37,257 nucleotides of DNA from Chloroflexota bacterium (GTDB lineage Bacteria; Chloroflexota; Dehalococcoidia; FW602-bin16). Location: NCBI GenBank assembly GCA_004297765.1, contig SCTZ01000212.1, forward strand, positions 1 through 37,257. The letters are read 5' to 3'. Positions 24,753-33,433 of the stretch are shown here, in pieces (the stretch's first letter is position 1; each line of letters starts with the position of its first letter). The notes beneath the pieces are model-generated. The model was given only the letters and a program-made list of their open reading frames with translations. It made no database searches and had not been told where the DNA came from. A program made the position numbers and the translations under genes.

Positions 24753-26270
24753 GTAAGAGTTCAGATTGCAGGGGATTTGGCAGGAGAGGCGAGCAACTGG
24801 CAGCACTGCTCGAACGGGTTGAGCCCTGCTGCGCGCCAGGTGCCAAAGAGCGAGGATAGAGTCATCTTGCTGTCCGTGCCAGCGTCGCCCCGTGTGCCAC
24901 CACTGATCTTTCGGCTCGTCACCAGATGTCGCAAGTCGGCTAGACCCTTACGGGCTGCGCTCGGCTGCGTTGTTCTCCGATGGCACCTCGGGATACTGCA
25001 CAAATACCAAGAGCTCGCGGATGAAGCGACGGATGCGCCGGCATAACTTCGCCTGCACCGCCAGGGGGTCGTCCACAAACGGCCGACAAACCTTCAGCAG
25101 CCGCTCTTCCAACTCTAAGCGCTTATGCTCCCGCACCCGCTCGTCCGGAGCAGCAAAGGCTTTCGCCTCCTGATACAGCGTGTACACAGCATCGCTCCAG
25201 TTCCCCAGCCCTGCATCGTCAGGATACACGTCCCGCAGGGCATGAGCATCCCTCAGCAGATGCGCCCAGCATCTCTGATGCAACCCAGGATAGTGGTGGT
25301 AGCCGGCATAGAAATCACTCACCAACACCCCACTGAACGACTCGTCCAGAACTTCGTCGACGACCTCCTTCTGGCGTCCCCGCCGTAGGAAGCACCGCTC
25401 CGTCGGGGTGCTGAAGGTCCACACATAGCCGTTCTTCCCATCCTGCCGCCAGCCCGTTTCATCCGCATGCACCACGGGACTGGCGCGGATCCGATCCCTT
25501 ATCTGCTCTACAGCCTGTTTCGCTCGGGCCGCCGTTCGATGAACCACGTCCACCAACTCCCCCACACTCAGATGCAACTGGTGGAGCGTCTCCAGATACC
25601 ATTGAATCTTCTCGAAGGGCAGGCGCCCCTCTTCCCGTAGCGTGGCGATCAGGCTCATCAGATTAATCCCCACGCGCTGCTGACCGACGACGACACCCTC
25701 CAGCACGTCCTTTTTCGGCATCCACTGCTTGCGACACAAGGGACACTCCCGCGCGATGAATTGGTGCTCGATGACGCGGACGGGCTGAACAGGAATCTCC
25801 AGGACTTCACGGGTCCTTTGCACCCAGCCCCCGCAGAGGTGCGTACCACACTCGGGACAGGTATCGACGGCATGGTCCACATATTCGGTCGGCGTCATCC
25901 GGCTCCGAGAGAAGCCGTGGGGGCGCTTCTTGTGCTTCCCTTTGCGTGGGAGCGTCTTGAGGTCAGTCGGCTTGTTCCCGGGCATGCCCGGACCCCCACG
26001 CGTCGTCAGGCGTTGCTCCAAGACTGCGATCCGCTTCTGCAGTTCGCTGATGGTCGCCTGCGATTGAGCGACGATCGCCTCCAACTGGGCAATCGTCTTC
26101 TGTTGCTCGCCAACGAGCGCCAGCAGGGTTTCACGGCTTGCCGTGATGAGGTCGTTCTCCATGCCCCTATTCTAGCGCTTCTTCGCCGCCAAGGCCACAT
26201 TCTCACCTTCTACCGCTCGCCGTGTCACTCGCCTAGCCCAAAACCCGTCCCCTCAAATCTGAACTCTTAC
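24753..26270 (-). mobile_element. IS66-family element (single-gene type) with exact 8-bp target duplication
   Basis: The ends are GTAAGAGTTCAGATTGCAGG at 24753 and, read inward on the other strand from 26270, GTAAGAGTTCAGATTTGAGG; they start with the GTAA typical of IS66 elements. CATCCCGC is present directly outside both ends (24745-24752 and 26271-26278), the 8-bp duplication expected of this family. The element is 1518 bp and carries one transposase gene and no accessory tnpA/tnpB, as in the ISBst12 subgroup. The exact duplication suggests a recent insertion. Confidence 0.9.
24761..26162 (-). pseudogene. IS66-family transposase disrupted by a short insertion
   Basis: The first 404 codons from ATG 26162 contain, in order, a coiled-coil leader, the zinc-finger region CPECGTHL / CPLCRKQW, the DDE core (VVHADETGWRQDGKNGYVW, LVSDFYAGYHHY, RCWAHLLRDAHAL) and SENNAAERS near the end. 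The frame then stops at 24948. The family sequence resumes in another frame as RHLVTSRKISGGT and runs through MTLSSLFGTWRAAGLNPF to 24761. Compared with the usual SLRPLV continuation, 19 extra bases (including a TAA) are present near 24950. The truncated protein still has all DDE residues but lacks the C-terminal 50 residues, so activity is uncertain. Confidence 0.85.
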
Positions 26271-26286
26271 CATCCCGCGCACCCGC

Positions 26287-26315
26287 TTGACAACCCTGCG
26301 TTATGGTGTTATGTT
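26287..26315 (+). promoter_or_regulatory. Strong candidate sigma-70 promoter for the two-component operon
   Basis: A perfect TTGACA (26287-26292) and TATGTT (26310-26315) are separated by 17 nt. It lies 8 nt beyond the target duplication of the IS66 element, so the insertion has replaced whatever lay upstream of the -35. Transcription would start near 26322 and reach the sensor kinase after about 380 nt. Confidence 0.55.
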
Positions 26316-26700
26316 GTGACTGCCAACGGTTTCGCATGGCCCCGGTTGGGCGGAAGGCCTTGCCGCTCGGGCCCCAGGAGGCCGGTGGCGCATCGGTGCT
26401 TTCCCGTGCCAGGCACCGCAAGCTCTGGGTATCGTTCCACCGCCGTGACCTGCGCTGGGAAGTGAAGTATCATTGTTCCTGATCACCACCGTTCGGCGTC
26501 CCAGAGCCTCGAACGGATGGACGAAGAGATCCTTCACCGACAGTGCCGTCCGCAGGTCTTCCGATGTTGCTCTAAGTCTGGACGTCTTGACGCAAGGAAT
26601 TCGATCGTCACAGCTGCGAATGACCAAATAGCAGCAGTTGTGCGCCTCCACAATTGTGGACCGCCAGAGGAAAAGAACCTCACAACGTAGCTGGCAGTAG
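26316..26700 (+). other. Long leader of the two-component operon
   Basis: This stretch of 385 nt lies between the candidate promoter and the kinase start. A 59-codon frame begins inside the promoter at ATG 26303 and ends at 26482; it has cysteines near both ends (CCDC, HCS) but no ribosome site and no family I know, so I do not call it a gene. Nothing else is identifiable. Confidence 0.4.
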
Positions 26701-28560
26701 ATGAGCGATCGTCAGGCAGCCCCGAATCGTAGAGCCACCGTACGGCCCATCCTGCGATGGAATTTGCACCGCAAACTCCTCGCCCTTTCCTTGTGCATTG
26801 TGCTACCACTCATGGTCTTTAGCTATTTTCTGGTTCAGGAAAACGTAGTCGCCACAAAACGCCAGATCCTGAACAACAGCGCGGCGACGGCCGATCTCGT
26901 CGCCTATCAGGTGGACGACTTCGCCCAATCTACGAAGAAACTCCTGGAGACTCTCGCAGCCACCGAGAGTCTGCGGGCCCGGCACGAGCAAGATGCCAAC
27001 CTGCTGCTGGTTAATACTGTCGTGATTCATGAAGACTACAAGATCATCTTTGCCAGTGATGAAAATGGGGTGATCTTTGCCAATGGTATCACAAAAGGTA
27101 TTCTTTACGACAACGTGACGAGCCGCGATTACTTCGCAACGGTGATTACGCGAAAAGAAGCTACCATCTCGGGTCGCTTGCCGAGCCAGGTCGGCGATGA
27201 ACCAGTGGTGAACATCGTTGTACCCATCCGTTCGAGCACCGGTGCGGTAGTGGGTTCCGTCGGGGCCGGCGTTTCGCTTACTGGCCTGCGGCGGCGGTTG
27301 ACCAGCAGCCAGATTACGGCTCATCAGGCGACGGTAATGGTGGTCGACAACGCGGGCACGGCCTTGGTCCATCCGGAATGGCAGTACGTTTTGAACGAAA
27401 CGTCCCTGCGGAGTCTTCCTCCGGTGCGAGCAGGGCTGACTGGCGCGCGAAGGGGCACAATCGAGTACCGCGATCCGATCTTCAAAGAGACTTACCTTGC
27501 GGCCTATGCCCATGCTCTGGTGGCAGACTGGACAGTCGTCGTGGCCTACCCCGCGAACCTAGCGTATTTGCCGGTCCAGGACGCTGCCTTCAAAGGCTTG
27601 ATCGGTTTATCGGTCACCGCCATCGGTGCCTTGCTTGTTGCCCTTTTCTTCATGTTGCAGGTCACCCGTCCCATCGGTGAGTTGAGCAAGAAGGCGAAAG
27701 CGATGGTCGACAGCTTGACCAGTGGTTTGCCAGAGTCTCGGTCAGGCGACGAGGTACAGCAACTGGCCCAAGCCATTGACGTCATGTCTTCTGACATAAG
27801 GCTTCGATCCGACGAACTTGTTCGGACGAGACGCGAAATCGACCAGAAGGTGCAGGAACTGCGGAGCCTTGCTAGTAGAGTGGCAATTGCTCAAGAAGAA
27901 GAGAGAAAGCGCCTGGCTCTGGATATGCATGATGGGCTGGCCCAATTGGTATTCGGCGCGCTATTTCAGGCTCAAGCGATGGAGGAGTATATAGCTCCAG
28001 ACCAAGAGGCGGCCAGGCGGAGATTACACGCTACCGAGCAGTTGCTTGACCAAGCGGTGGTTGAGGTGAAACGGGTTTTGGCTGAGATGCGCCCTACCAA
28101 GCTAGACGGTGGCCTGGTGGGTGCTTTGCAGCGAAACCTAGCTTCGCTGGATGAGGTATTTGGCCTTCGCTGCCATCTGAGCGTCAGGGGTCCGGTTTGC
28201 GCCCTCTCGAACGAGGTGGAAATCGCCACGTTTCGGATCGTGCAGGAGGCTCTCAACAATGTGCGGAAGCATGCACAGGCGAACAAAGTCGACGTGACGG
28301 TCACGTACGAGCCTTCAACGCTCGAGATTGCCGTCGAGGACGATGGTAGGGGCTTCGACATGAAGGCAGCAGAGAGCATAACAGCGAGCGGGCTGGGGAT
28401 TCTGGGAATGTGTGAGCGGGCCGATCGTCTTGGCGGCACCCTGGACGTGCGATCCTGGCCAGGGGAAGGCACGGTCATTCGACTTGAGCTGCCAACCAAC
28501 GACCGAAAGGGAGCGCTAGTATTTTGGCCGCGGGTGGAGATCCACAATCGGAGCACTTGA
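26701..28560 (+). CDS. NarL-type sensor histidine kinase (Cache-HAMP-HisKA_3-HATPase)
   Basis: The product has 619 residues. A cytoplasmic start is followed by a first membrane helix (about 25-44), a double-Cache-like extracytoplasmic sensor (about 50-295; note YFATVITRKEATISGRL), a second helix (about 300-322), HAMP, a coiled-coil, and the HisKA_3 dimerisation domain with EEERKRLALDMHDGLAQ, where His410 is the phosphoacceptor. The ATPase domain is complete: FRIVQEALNNVRKHAQA, EDDGRGFD and GLGILGMCERADRLGG. Start ATG 26701 has no clear ribosome site. It is followed after 35 nt by its likely partner, a NarL-type regulator. Cache sensors of this kind bind small molecules such as organic acids; the ligand is unknown. 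Confidence 0.92.
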   Translation: MSDRQAAPNRRATVRPILRWNLHRKLLALSLCIVLPLMVFSYFLVQENVVATKRQILNNSAATADLVAYQVDDFAQSTKKLLETLAATESLRARHEQDANLLLVNTVVIHEDYKIIFASDENGVIFANGITKGILYDNVTSRDYFATVITRKEATISGRLPSQVGDEPVVNIVVPIRSSTGAVVGSVGAGVSLTGLRRRLTSSQITAHQATVMVVDNAGTALVHPEWQYVLNETSLRSLPPVRAGLTGARRGTIEYRDPIFKETYLAAYAHALVADWTVVVAYPANLAYLPVQDAAFKGLIGLSVTAIGALLVALFFMLQVTRPIGELSKKAKAMVDSLTSGLPESRSGDEVQQLAQAIDVMSSDIRLRSDELVRTRREIDQKVQELRSLASRVAIAQEEERKRLALDMHDGLAQLVFGALFQAQAMEEYIAPDQEAARRRLHATEQLLDQAVVEVKRVLAEMRPTKLDGGLVGALQRNLASLDEVFGLRCHLSVRGPVCALSNEVEIATFRIVQEALNNVRKHAQANKVDVTVTYEPSTLEIAVEDDGRGFDMKAAESITASGLGILGMCERADRLGGTLDVRSWPGEGTVIRLELPTNDRKGALVFWPRVEIHNRST

Positions 28561-28595
28561 AAAACGACGCGATTGTGAAGGTTCTCGGCTGGTAG

Positions 28596-29270
28596 ATGGA
28601 GGCTAGAGATTTGGAATCAGTGCGCGTGTTAGTGGTTGACGACCATGCCCTTTTCCGAGACGGCTTGGTGGGTATGTTGAAAGACCGGCAGGACATGGAA
28701 GTGGTCGGCACGAGTTCCAATGGCGTCGAAGCGGTCGATAAGGCCAAGGAGTTGATGCCGGACGTCATCCTTATGGACCTTAGTATGCCTGGCTGCGATG
28801 GAATAGAAGCGACAAGGCGGATCAAGAGCGAATTGCCCTACGTGAACATCGCCGTTTTGACAGTCTCCGAGAACGACGACGACCTTTTTGAAGCGATGAG
28901 GGCGGGGGCAAAAGGCTATATCGTAAAGTCGGTCAAGACTGCGGAGCTCATCGCGGCGATCACTATCTTGGCCCAAGGCCACGCGGTCATCACCCCGTCG
29001 ATGGCAGAGAAACTTCTCACCGAGTTTGGTTTAAGGTCCAGGCGAGCGAGTGGAGTAGCAGCCTCTGTTTCAAGCCTTTCGGACCGAGAGAAGGAAGTCT
29101 TGGCACTGGTCGGACAGGGATTGAGTAACAGGGATGTCGCCAAGCGGCTTTGCTTGTCCGAGGGGACGGTTAAGACTCACCTACGGAATATCTTTGAGAA
29201 ACTCCACATGGGGAACCGTATCGAGGCCGCCGTCTTCGCCGCTCAGCAGGGGCTCTTGCCGCACAACTAG
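28596..29270 (+). CDS. NarL/FixJ-family response regulator
   Basis: The product has 224 residues. The receiver domain has the acidic pair at Asp15-Asp16, the phosphorylated Asp61 in VILMDLSMPG, a conserved Thr in AVLTVSEN and the Lys in GAKGYIVKS. A linker leads to the LuxR-type DNA-binding domain: LSDREKEVLALVGQGLSNRD, KRLCLSEGTVKTHLRNIFEKL. All key residues are intact. It is co-transcribed with the preceding kinase (35 nt spacing). The ribosome site before ATG 28596 is weak. Targets could include the operon just downstream or the ABC importer operon, but the sequence gives no proof. Confidence 0.93.
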   Translation: MEARDLESVRVLVVDDHALFRDGLVGMLKDRQDMEVVGTSSNGVEAVDKAKELMPDVILMDLSMPGCDGIEATRRIKSELPYVNIAVLTVSENDDDLFEAMRAGAKGYIVKSVKTAELIAAITILAQGHAVITPSMAEKLLTEFGLRSRRASGVAASVSSLSDREKEVLALVGQGLSNRDVAKRLCLSEGTVKTHLRNIFEKLHMGNRIEAAVFAAQQGLLPHN

Positions 29271-29779
29271 CGACGGTTGGCCTGGCTTCGACCCCCTCGA
29301 ATATTCTTGAAGTCAAAAAGGTGATGGCCTCAGTTCACTGACCGCAGCAACTGCGTTAAATGTCAAAGTATAGCCGCTATGGTTGAAGGGTGCTACCTCT
29401 ACGAGAGTGGTGATCTGCTTCCCATTTGGCGTCCCTCGTTCGGGCAAGGTGGCAAAGATCGTCTGGGAGGAGATCGTCCCTACTCACGGCACATTCCGTC
29501 ACAGTCTGTCCTCGGTACGCCAAAGAGGGCTAATCTTTAGGAAATCGTCTACTTCTTCGTCTAGGTCGCTCAAAGCCTTGCCTAGCCAATCGATATGGGC
29601 TTGGATTCTCGCTGCGGACCGGTCTTGAGAACAGACAAGGACTCGGTCTGTATCGTCCCGCTATTTCACACACCCCCTCATTGGCGAGACCTCGCTTGCG
29701 GTTGTCAATAACCTCACTACCTTTGGCCCCAGTATACCGTAAGGAGGAAATGAGGGTTAGGCATTGGATGATGTAACAA
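29271..29779. other. Intergenic region without identified gene
   Basis: This stretch of 509 nt after the response regulator holds only short frames with no family resemblance; the longest plausible one, 29383-29628, has no ribosome site. No clear terminator, tRNA or element end is visible. It ends where the second copy of the 186-bp repeat begins. Confidence 0.45.
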
Positions 29780-29965
29780 GACGATGCCAAGTGTCGACCA
29801 GGGTTAGGGCCGTCGGCCATTAACCGATCGGATGATCGCCATCTTCCTAACGGATGACAGAAGCTCCCAATCGATAGGTTACTATCGGCGAACAATACCT
29901 CGAGTGAACGATTGTAATCATTGATCCAGGGCGCTACGATTAACGTGCTGATGTTTGCTACTGTG
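29780..29965 (+). repeat. Copy 2 of the 186-bp repeat, directly upstream of the Fe-S operon
   Basis: This copy aligns without gaps to 12412-12597 with five mismatches. It stops one base before AGGAG, the ribosome site of the Fe-S protein gene, so the repeat provides the entire upstream region of this operon. The dyad CGATAG-N4-CTATCG is at 29872-29887. The upstream palindromic half-site TCGGT found in copy 1 is changed to TCGGC here. Confidence 0.9.
29912..29940 (+). promoter_or_regulatory. Candidate promoter in repeat copy 2
   Basis: TTGTAA (29912-29917) and TACGAT (29935-29940), spaced by 17 nt, are identical to those in copy 1. The predicted transcript start near 29947 leaves a leader of about 30 nt carrying GAGGAG before ATG 29977, which is a normal arrangement and supports this reading of the repeat. 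Confidence 0.45.
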
Positions 29966-29976
29966 AGGAGCTAACC

Positions 29977-30810
29977 ATGTGCACAATGTGCGTCACACAC
30001 GGCTTCGGGAAGACCTGGTACAAGAACGCTGAAAACTACGCGCGACAGATGTACAAGCTGCGTAAGCCCGGCCAGGTGCCCAAGGAAGGAGGCGCCGATC
30101 CGGAGGCGCAGGCCGCTCTGATCGTTGAGGAGGCCATTGAGGCCAAGGCCGTCGCCCCCGACCGTTTCGAGGAGCTGCGCCAGACGGCCATTCGAATGGT
30201 CTCGCAATATCAGGTTGCTCAGGCGGCACCGATTCAGGAGGTCGAGAAGGTCATCGACCTGGCCTCGCCCATCGCCTTGATGGGCTGCCTCTGCCGCCGG
30301 ACGGTGCGCGGACGGCTGGAGGACAACGAGAAAAGCTACTCCTGCCTGGGGCTGGGCATCGGGATGTTCAAGTGGGACCGCTGGCCCGAGCGTTACAAGG
30401 GAGGAGTCGAATTCCTCACGCCCGACGAGGCCAAGGCCTGGCTGCGCCGCTGGAACAAGATGGGCATGATGCACCTGCTGATGACCTTCGGCACGCCCTA
30501 CCTCGGCGGGGTCTGCAACTGCGACTACCCCGACTGCAAGGCGATCCGCAAACGACTCGACTACGGCATCACAAGCTCCTGCATCAAGGCGGAGTACGTG
30601 GCCAAGGTGGACTACGCTGCCTGCAGCGGCTGCGGGCGCTGTGTCACCCGCTGCCAGTTCGGCGCGGCCAAGATGGAAGTGACCATGCGCAAGGCGAACA
30701 TCGATCTGCTGCGCTGCTTCGGCTGCGGACTCTGCGAGACGGGGTGCAGCTACGGAGCGATCAGCCTGGTCGAGCGGCGTTCCATCCCCATGCTGCGCAA
30801 CGTTTGGTGA
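29977..30810 (+). CDS. Multi-cysteine Fe-S protein with C-terminal 2x[4Fe-4S] domain
   Basis: The product has 277 residues from ATG 29977 with a good GAGGAG ribosome site. The C-terminal end carries two ferredoxin-type cluster motifs: CSGCGRCVTRC (Cys216, 219, 222, 226) and CFGCGLCETGC (Cys247, 250, 253, 257). In both, the usual Pro after the fourth Cys is missing. Upstream are further cysteine groups: MCTMC at the very start, GCLCRR near residue 106 and CNCDYPDC near 180, which may bind another cofactor. There is no signal peptide. It is the first gene of an operon with a second ferredoxin, an unrecognised protein and a thiolase fragment. It is likely an electron-transfer or redox enzyme subunit; I do not recognise the family beyond the ferredoxin domain. 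Confidence 0.75.
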   Translation: MCTMCVTHGFGKTWYKNAENYARQMYKLRKPGQVPKEGGADPEAQAALIVEEAIEAKAVAPDRFEELRQTAIRMVSQYQVAQAAPIQEVEKVIDLASPIALMGCLCRRTVRGRLEDNEKSYSCLGLGIGMFKWDRWPERYKGGVEFLTPDEAKAWLRRWNKMGMMHLLMTFGTPYLGGVCNCDYPDCKAIRKRLDYGITSSCIKAEYVAKVDYAACSGCGRCVTRCQFGAAKMEVTMRKANIDLLRCFGCGLCETGCSYGAISLVERRSIPMLRNVW

Positions 30811-30820
30811 GGAGGATGTC

Positions 30821-31111
30821 ATGCTTTCGCCCTTCGATAGCTTGGGAAGCCAGCTTGCCCCGCAGATCACCGTGGACCAAAGCAAGTGCACCACACCCAT
30901 GACTTGTCGGAAATGCCTCGAGATTTGCCCGCAGGCCGTCTTCATGGTGAAGGTGGTCAAGATAGTGAAGTACGTCGAGACCGATATCCACGAGCCAAGT
31001 GCCTACCGCGTGCGCCCGTTGTTTCGAGACAAGTGCGTGGTCTGCGATGATTGCCTAGCGGTCTGTCCAGTTGGCGCTATTACGATTATGCTGCCTGAGG
31101 GGGTGCAATGA
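30821..31111 (+). CDS. Ferredoxin with two [4Fe-4S] motifs
   Basis: The product is a small protein of 96 residues with a GAGGAG ribosome site. The first cluster motif is CTTPMTCRKCLEICP (Cys23, 29, 32, 36), with an expanded spacing between the first two cysteines; the second is CVVCDDCLAVCP (Cys72, 75, 78, 82). Between them is an unusually long insert of about 35 residues, so it is not the compact clostridial type. Start and stop are close to both neighbours: 10 nt after the previous gene and a 4-nt overlap with the next. It is probably an electron-carrier partner of the preceding Fe-S protein. Confidence 0.85.
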   Translation: MLSPFDSLGSQLAPQITVDQSKCTTPMTCRKCLEICPQAVFMVKVVKIVKYVETDIHEPSAYRVRPLFRDKCVVCDDCLAVCPVGAITIMLPEGVQ

Positions 31112-31704
31112 TGTCCCCGTTGTCTCACGATCTCAGCCCGGAACTGATCGACAGGTTGGGCGAGGAGTGCGCCCCGCGGGTGGCGGTTGCAGCGTTCGTC
31201 GCACGGGTCGCGGGCCGCTCTGACCCGGACACAATCGAGAGTGCAGCACAGGAGATCTTCGCGGGCTATGGCGCGCGCTTGATGCAGCGCGCTCTGGAGT
31301 TGGGCGAGGAGTACACCGACCAGACCTACGAGGTACTCAAGGCCGGGGCCAAGAAGACCGGGCGGCTCTACTTCCCACATGTGGCGCAGCGCTTCCTGGA
31401 GGTCTCGTACCTCGCCACGCAAGCCATATCGGCCGTGGACATCGTAGAGAACAACCACTATCGCATGATCATCCGTCTGGACCCCGACTGCGTGATCTAC
31501 ACGGGGGTCGGCGAGGCCTGCGGTAGCGGTGTATCGGCGCAAATGCCCTGCCGGCACGTCTGTCTCACTGCACTGAATACCCTCTTCGATGCGCTGCGGC
31601 TGGATATCGGCGTGGCGCAAGAGTTGTCGATGGGCCAGGATGGGCAGTGCCGCTTCGTCGCTGTGAACAACCGTCCGTACGAAGGCACGCCTTGGAAGAT
31701 ATGA
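31108..31704 (+). CDS. Conserved-looking protein of unknown function, operon-linked to ferredoxins
   Basis: The product has 198 residues; the start overlaps the ferredoxin stop by 4 nt (ATGA) and GAGGGGGTG precedes it. The first 110 residues look mainly helical; the second half has alternating hydrophobic strands, then GVGEACGSGVSAQMPCRHVCLTA (read in pieces) with three cysteines, and a final NNRPYEGTPW. I do not recognise the family. The size and late Cys pattern loosely recall V4R-type or ATC-hydrolase-like small-molecule-binding proteins, but this is a guess. There is no signal or membrane segment. Tight coupling to two Fe-S proteins and to a thiolase suggests a part in a CoA-linked redox pathway. 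Confidence 0.55.
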   Translation: MMSPLSHDLSPELIDRLGEECAPRVAVAAFVARVAGRSDPDTIESAAQEIFAGYGARLMQRALELGEEYTDQTYEVLKAGAKKTGRLYFPHVAQRFLEVSYLATQAISAVDIVENNHYRMIIRLDPDCVIYTGVGEACGSGVSAQMPCRHVCLTALNTLFDALRLDIGVAQELSMGQDGQCRFVAVNNRPYEGTPWKI

Positions 31705-32009
31705 GCAGGAACGAGAGACTCACTGACGTCGTGATCCTCTCGGCCGCACGAAGCCCTCTCGGCAAGCACGATAGCGGGCTCGCCACCGTGCGCCCAGTGG
31801 AGCTTGGCGCACTGGTGCTGCGCGCGGCCGTCGCCCGGGCCAAGATCGAGCCGGCCATGATCGAAGAGACCATCTACGGTTGTCTGCAGAACCTGCGTGA
31901 GCAGTCCGGGAACGTCGCGCGGAAGATCGTACTGGCGGCCTGTTTTCCCGAAACCGTTCCCGGCATCACGGTGCACCGCATCTGTCGCTACGGGCAGTCG
32001 GCCAGCTAG
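31701..32009 (+). pseudogene. Thiolase (acetyl-CoA acetyltransferase family), N-terminal fragment
   Basis: The frame starts at ATG 31701, overlapping the previous stop by 4 nt. It shows a normal thiolase beginning: DVVILSAARSPLGKHDSGLA, then VRPVELGALVLRAAVARAKI, GNVARKIVLAA and TVHRIC, where the Cys is at the place of the nucleophile in VNRxCxSG. Only seven more codons follow before TAG, so about three quarters of the protein is missing (normal length is about 390-400). Debris of a serine recombinase begins right after it, and no rest of the thiolase is found in the window. The gene was probably cut by insertion and deletion. Confidence 0.8.
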
Positions 32010-32039
32010 GCATGCCATATCCGCTTCTGCCAGGTGCAC

Positions 32040-32813
32040 TCAATGGTAGGATTGTATCGTCCGTTGACCGGTCGTCAGCACACCCTGTTTGATCCACACG
32101 TGTACTAGGGACAGGGAGACTCCTAACTGCTTCGCCACGAACGTGACCGACACCAAACCGTCCCCGTGTGCAACTCGCACACCTGGATCAAGCGGGCATG
32201 CCGTCGGAATCTGGTGTTGTTCGCGGATTGTGCTCACTCGGTAGCAGGTTCAATCCTTGCCTGTTTGGGTGCGTCGACCTTCCGCATTGAGCCGTGGGGC
32301 AATCAAGTGGTCGGGAAGGTGTTGTGCCAGGACACGCAGTCGCTCCACCATGCGGCCATCGTTTGAGCAATGCCATCCCTGCGGTGGGCAGGCGACGGAG
32401 TGGCTCGTCGTTGCTCCCCCGCTCAAGAGGACAACAAGCGTGGCCGTGCTTGGGGTCGTTGATTCGACCGTGACCGTCACCTCCTGGATCTGTAGACGCA
32501 AGAGACGCTTGCGATCCATGGCCGTGGTCGTTGGTGCATCCCAGACCGCCGGCAGATCTTCAGCAAGAGTCCTAACTGCCTGCTGCTCTTCAGCAGTGAG
32601 GGGCGCCAACTCGGTCCGACGGGCCTTTGCGTGCTTGTGCTCCGGCCTCTGTATTGTCAGCAAGGCCTCGTTCCGGCGCTTCTCCGATTCAAGCGCCACT
32701 AGCGGATTCTCGGGATCGACGGCATCGTATCGTAGTTGGACCAGCCGTACAGCATAGCGAGCTCGCTCTAACTTGATAGGACTAACGCGGTGGCCCTGAG
32801 CTTGGGCGGGCAA
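32040..32813 (-). pseudogene. C-terminal part of a large serine recombinase with one in-frame stop
   Basis: On the minus strand one continuous frame matches the C-terminal end of resolvase/recombinase-domain proteins: RARYAVRLVQLRYDAVDPEN, LTAEEQQAVRTLAEDLPAVW, TTTAMDRKRLLRLQIQEVTV, LPDHLIAPRLNAEGRRTQTG. A TGA at 32250-32252 stands where TGG (Trp) would be expected, and the same frame then continues with STIREQHQIPTACPLDPG and VAKQLGVSLSLVHVWIKQGV to 32040. The N-terminal catalytic resolvase domain with the active Ser is not found upstream. It is therefore a decayed relic of a phage or integrative element beside the truncated thiolase. Confidence 0.75.
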
Positions 32814-33187
32814 GCGTTAAGTAGAGCGGTAGTAATCTCGTGGGCTTGCATGACCTCCAACTGCCAACGCTCTTTGACCGCTCCGACGGTCTCGTCGGGG
32901 CTCAGCCGCAGGATTTGTCTTTCCGCACAAGGACGACGAACATCAGAAGGACCAGACTGACCTGACGGACCATCGCCTGATCTACCCAACATTGGCAAGC
33001 TTCCAAAGTGGCAGATTGTTTGGAGTCTCGAAAGATGGTTTCCACGCTCCTGTGGACATGGCACCAGACCGAGGAGCGGGCGGCAATCCATATCCTGTTG
33101 TGTTTCCTGGCCCATGTCGTGTGGAAGACCTTGGTGGGATGTGGCGGGATGTGCTAGGCGGGAGGGCTTGGTGATGAGCCATGGAAG

Positions 33188-33433
33188 GTGCTCGACAAAT
33201 CGGGCGGAATAAAGATGGTGGACGTCGTGCTGCCTACCCGCAGCGGGTTGGAGTTGTGGTGCCGGTGCATCTCGCAGCCGACGAGAGCGCAGGCGATTCT
33301 CTTGGATAGACTGAAGTTACGGTTGCCGACAGCCACGGCTGTACAGAAACTGCAAAAAGTAGGATACCCCGTGAGAGAGCTCGACGCTGCAACGACGTCA
33401 GGCGCAAGAAACGCTTGCGGACGCCACTCCTGA
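33188..33433 (+). pseudogene. Possible transposase C-terminal fragment
   Basis: A short frame contains VDVVLPTRSGLELWCRCISQ followed by RAQAILLDRLKLRLP, which looks like the C-terminal end of an IS1634/IS4-type transposase. No ends, catalytic residues or ribosome site are seen. I regard it as debris; the identification is weak. The surrounding bases from 32814 to 33602 contain no other feature I can name. Confidence 0.3.

Noticed and set aside
29971..30960. 329-codon open frame on the minus strand
   Set aside because: It is antisense to the two ferredoxin-type genes, whose cysteine motifs and ribosome sites are clear; the frame resembles no protein.
32040..32237. Stand-alone small helix-turn-helix gene
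   Set aside because: It is in the same frame as the recombinase relic and separated from it only by one TGA, so it is the tail of that protein.
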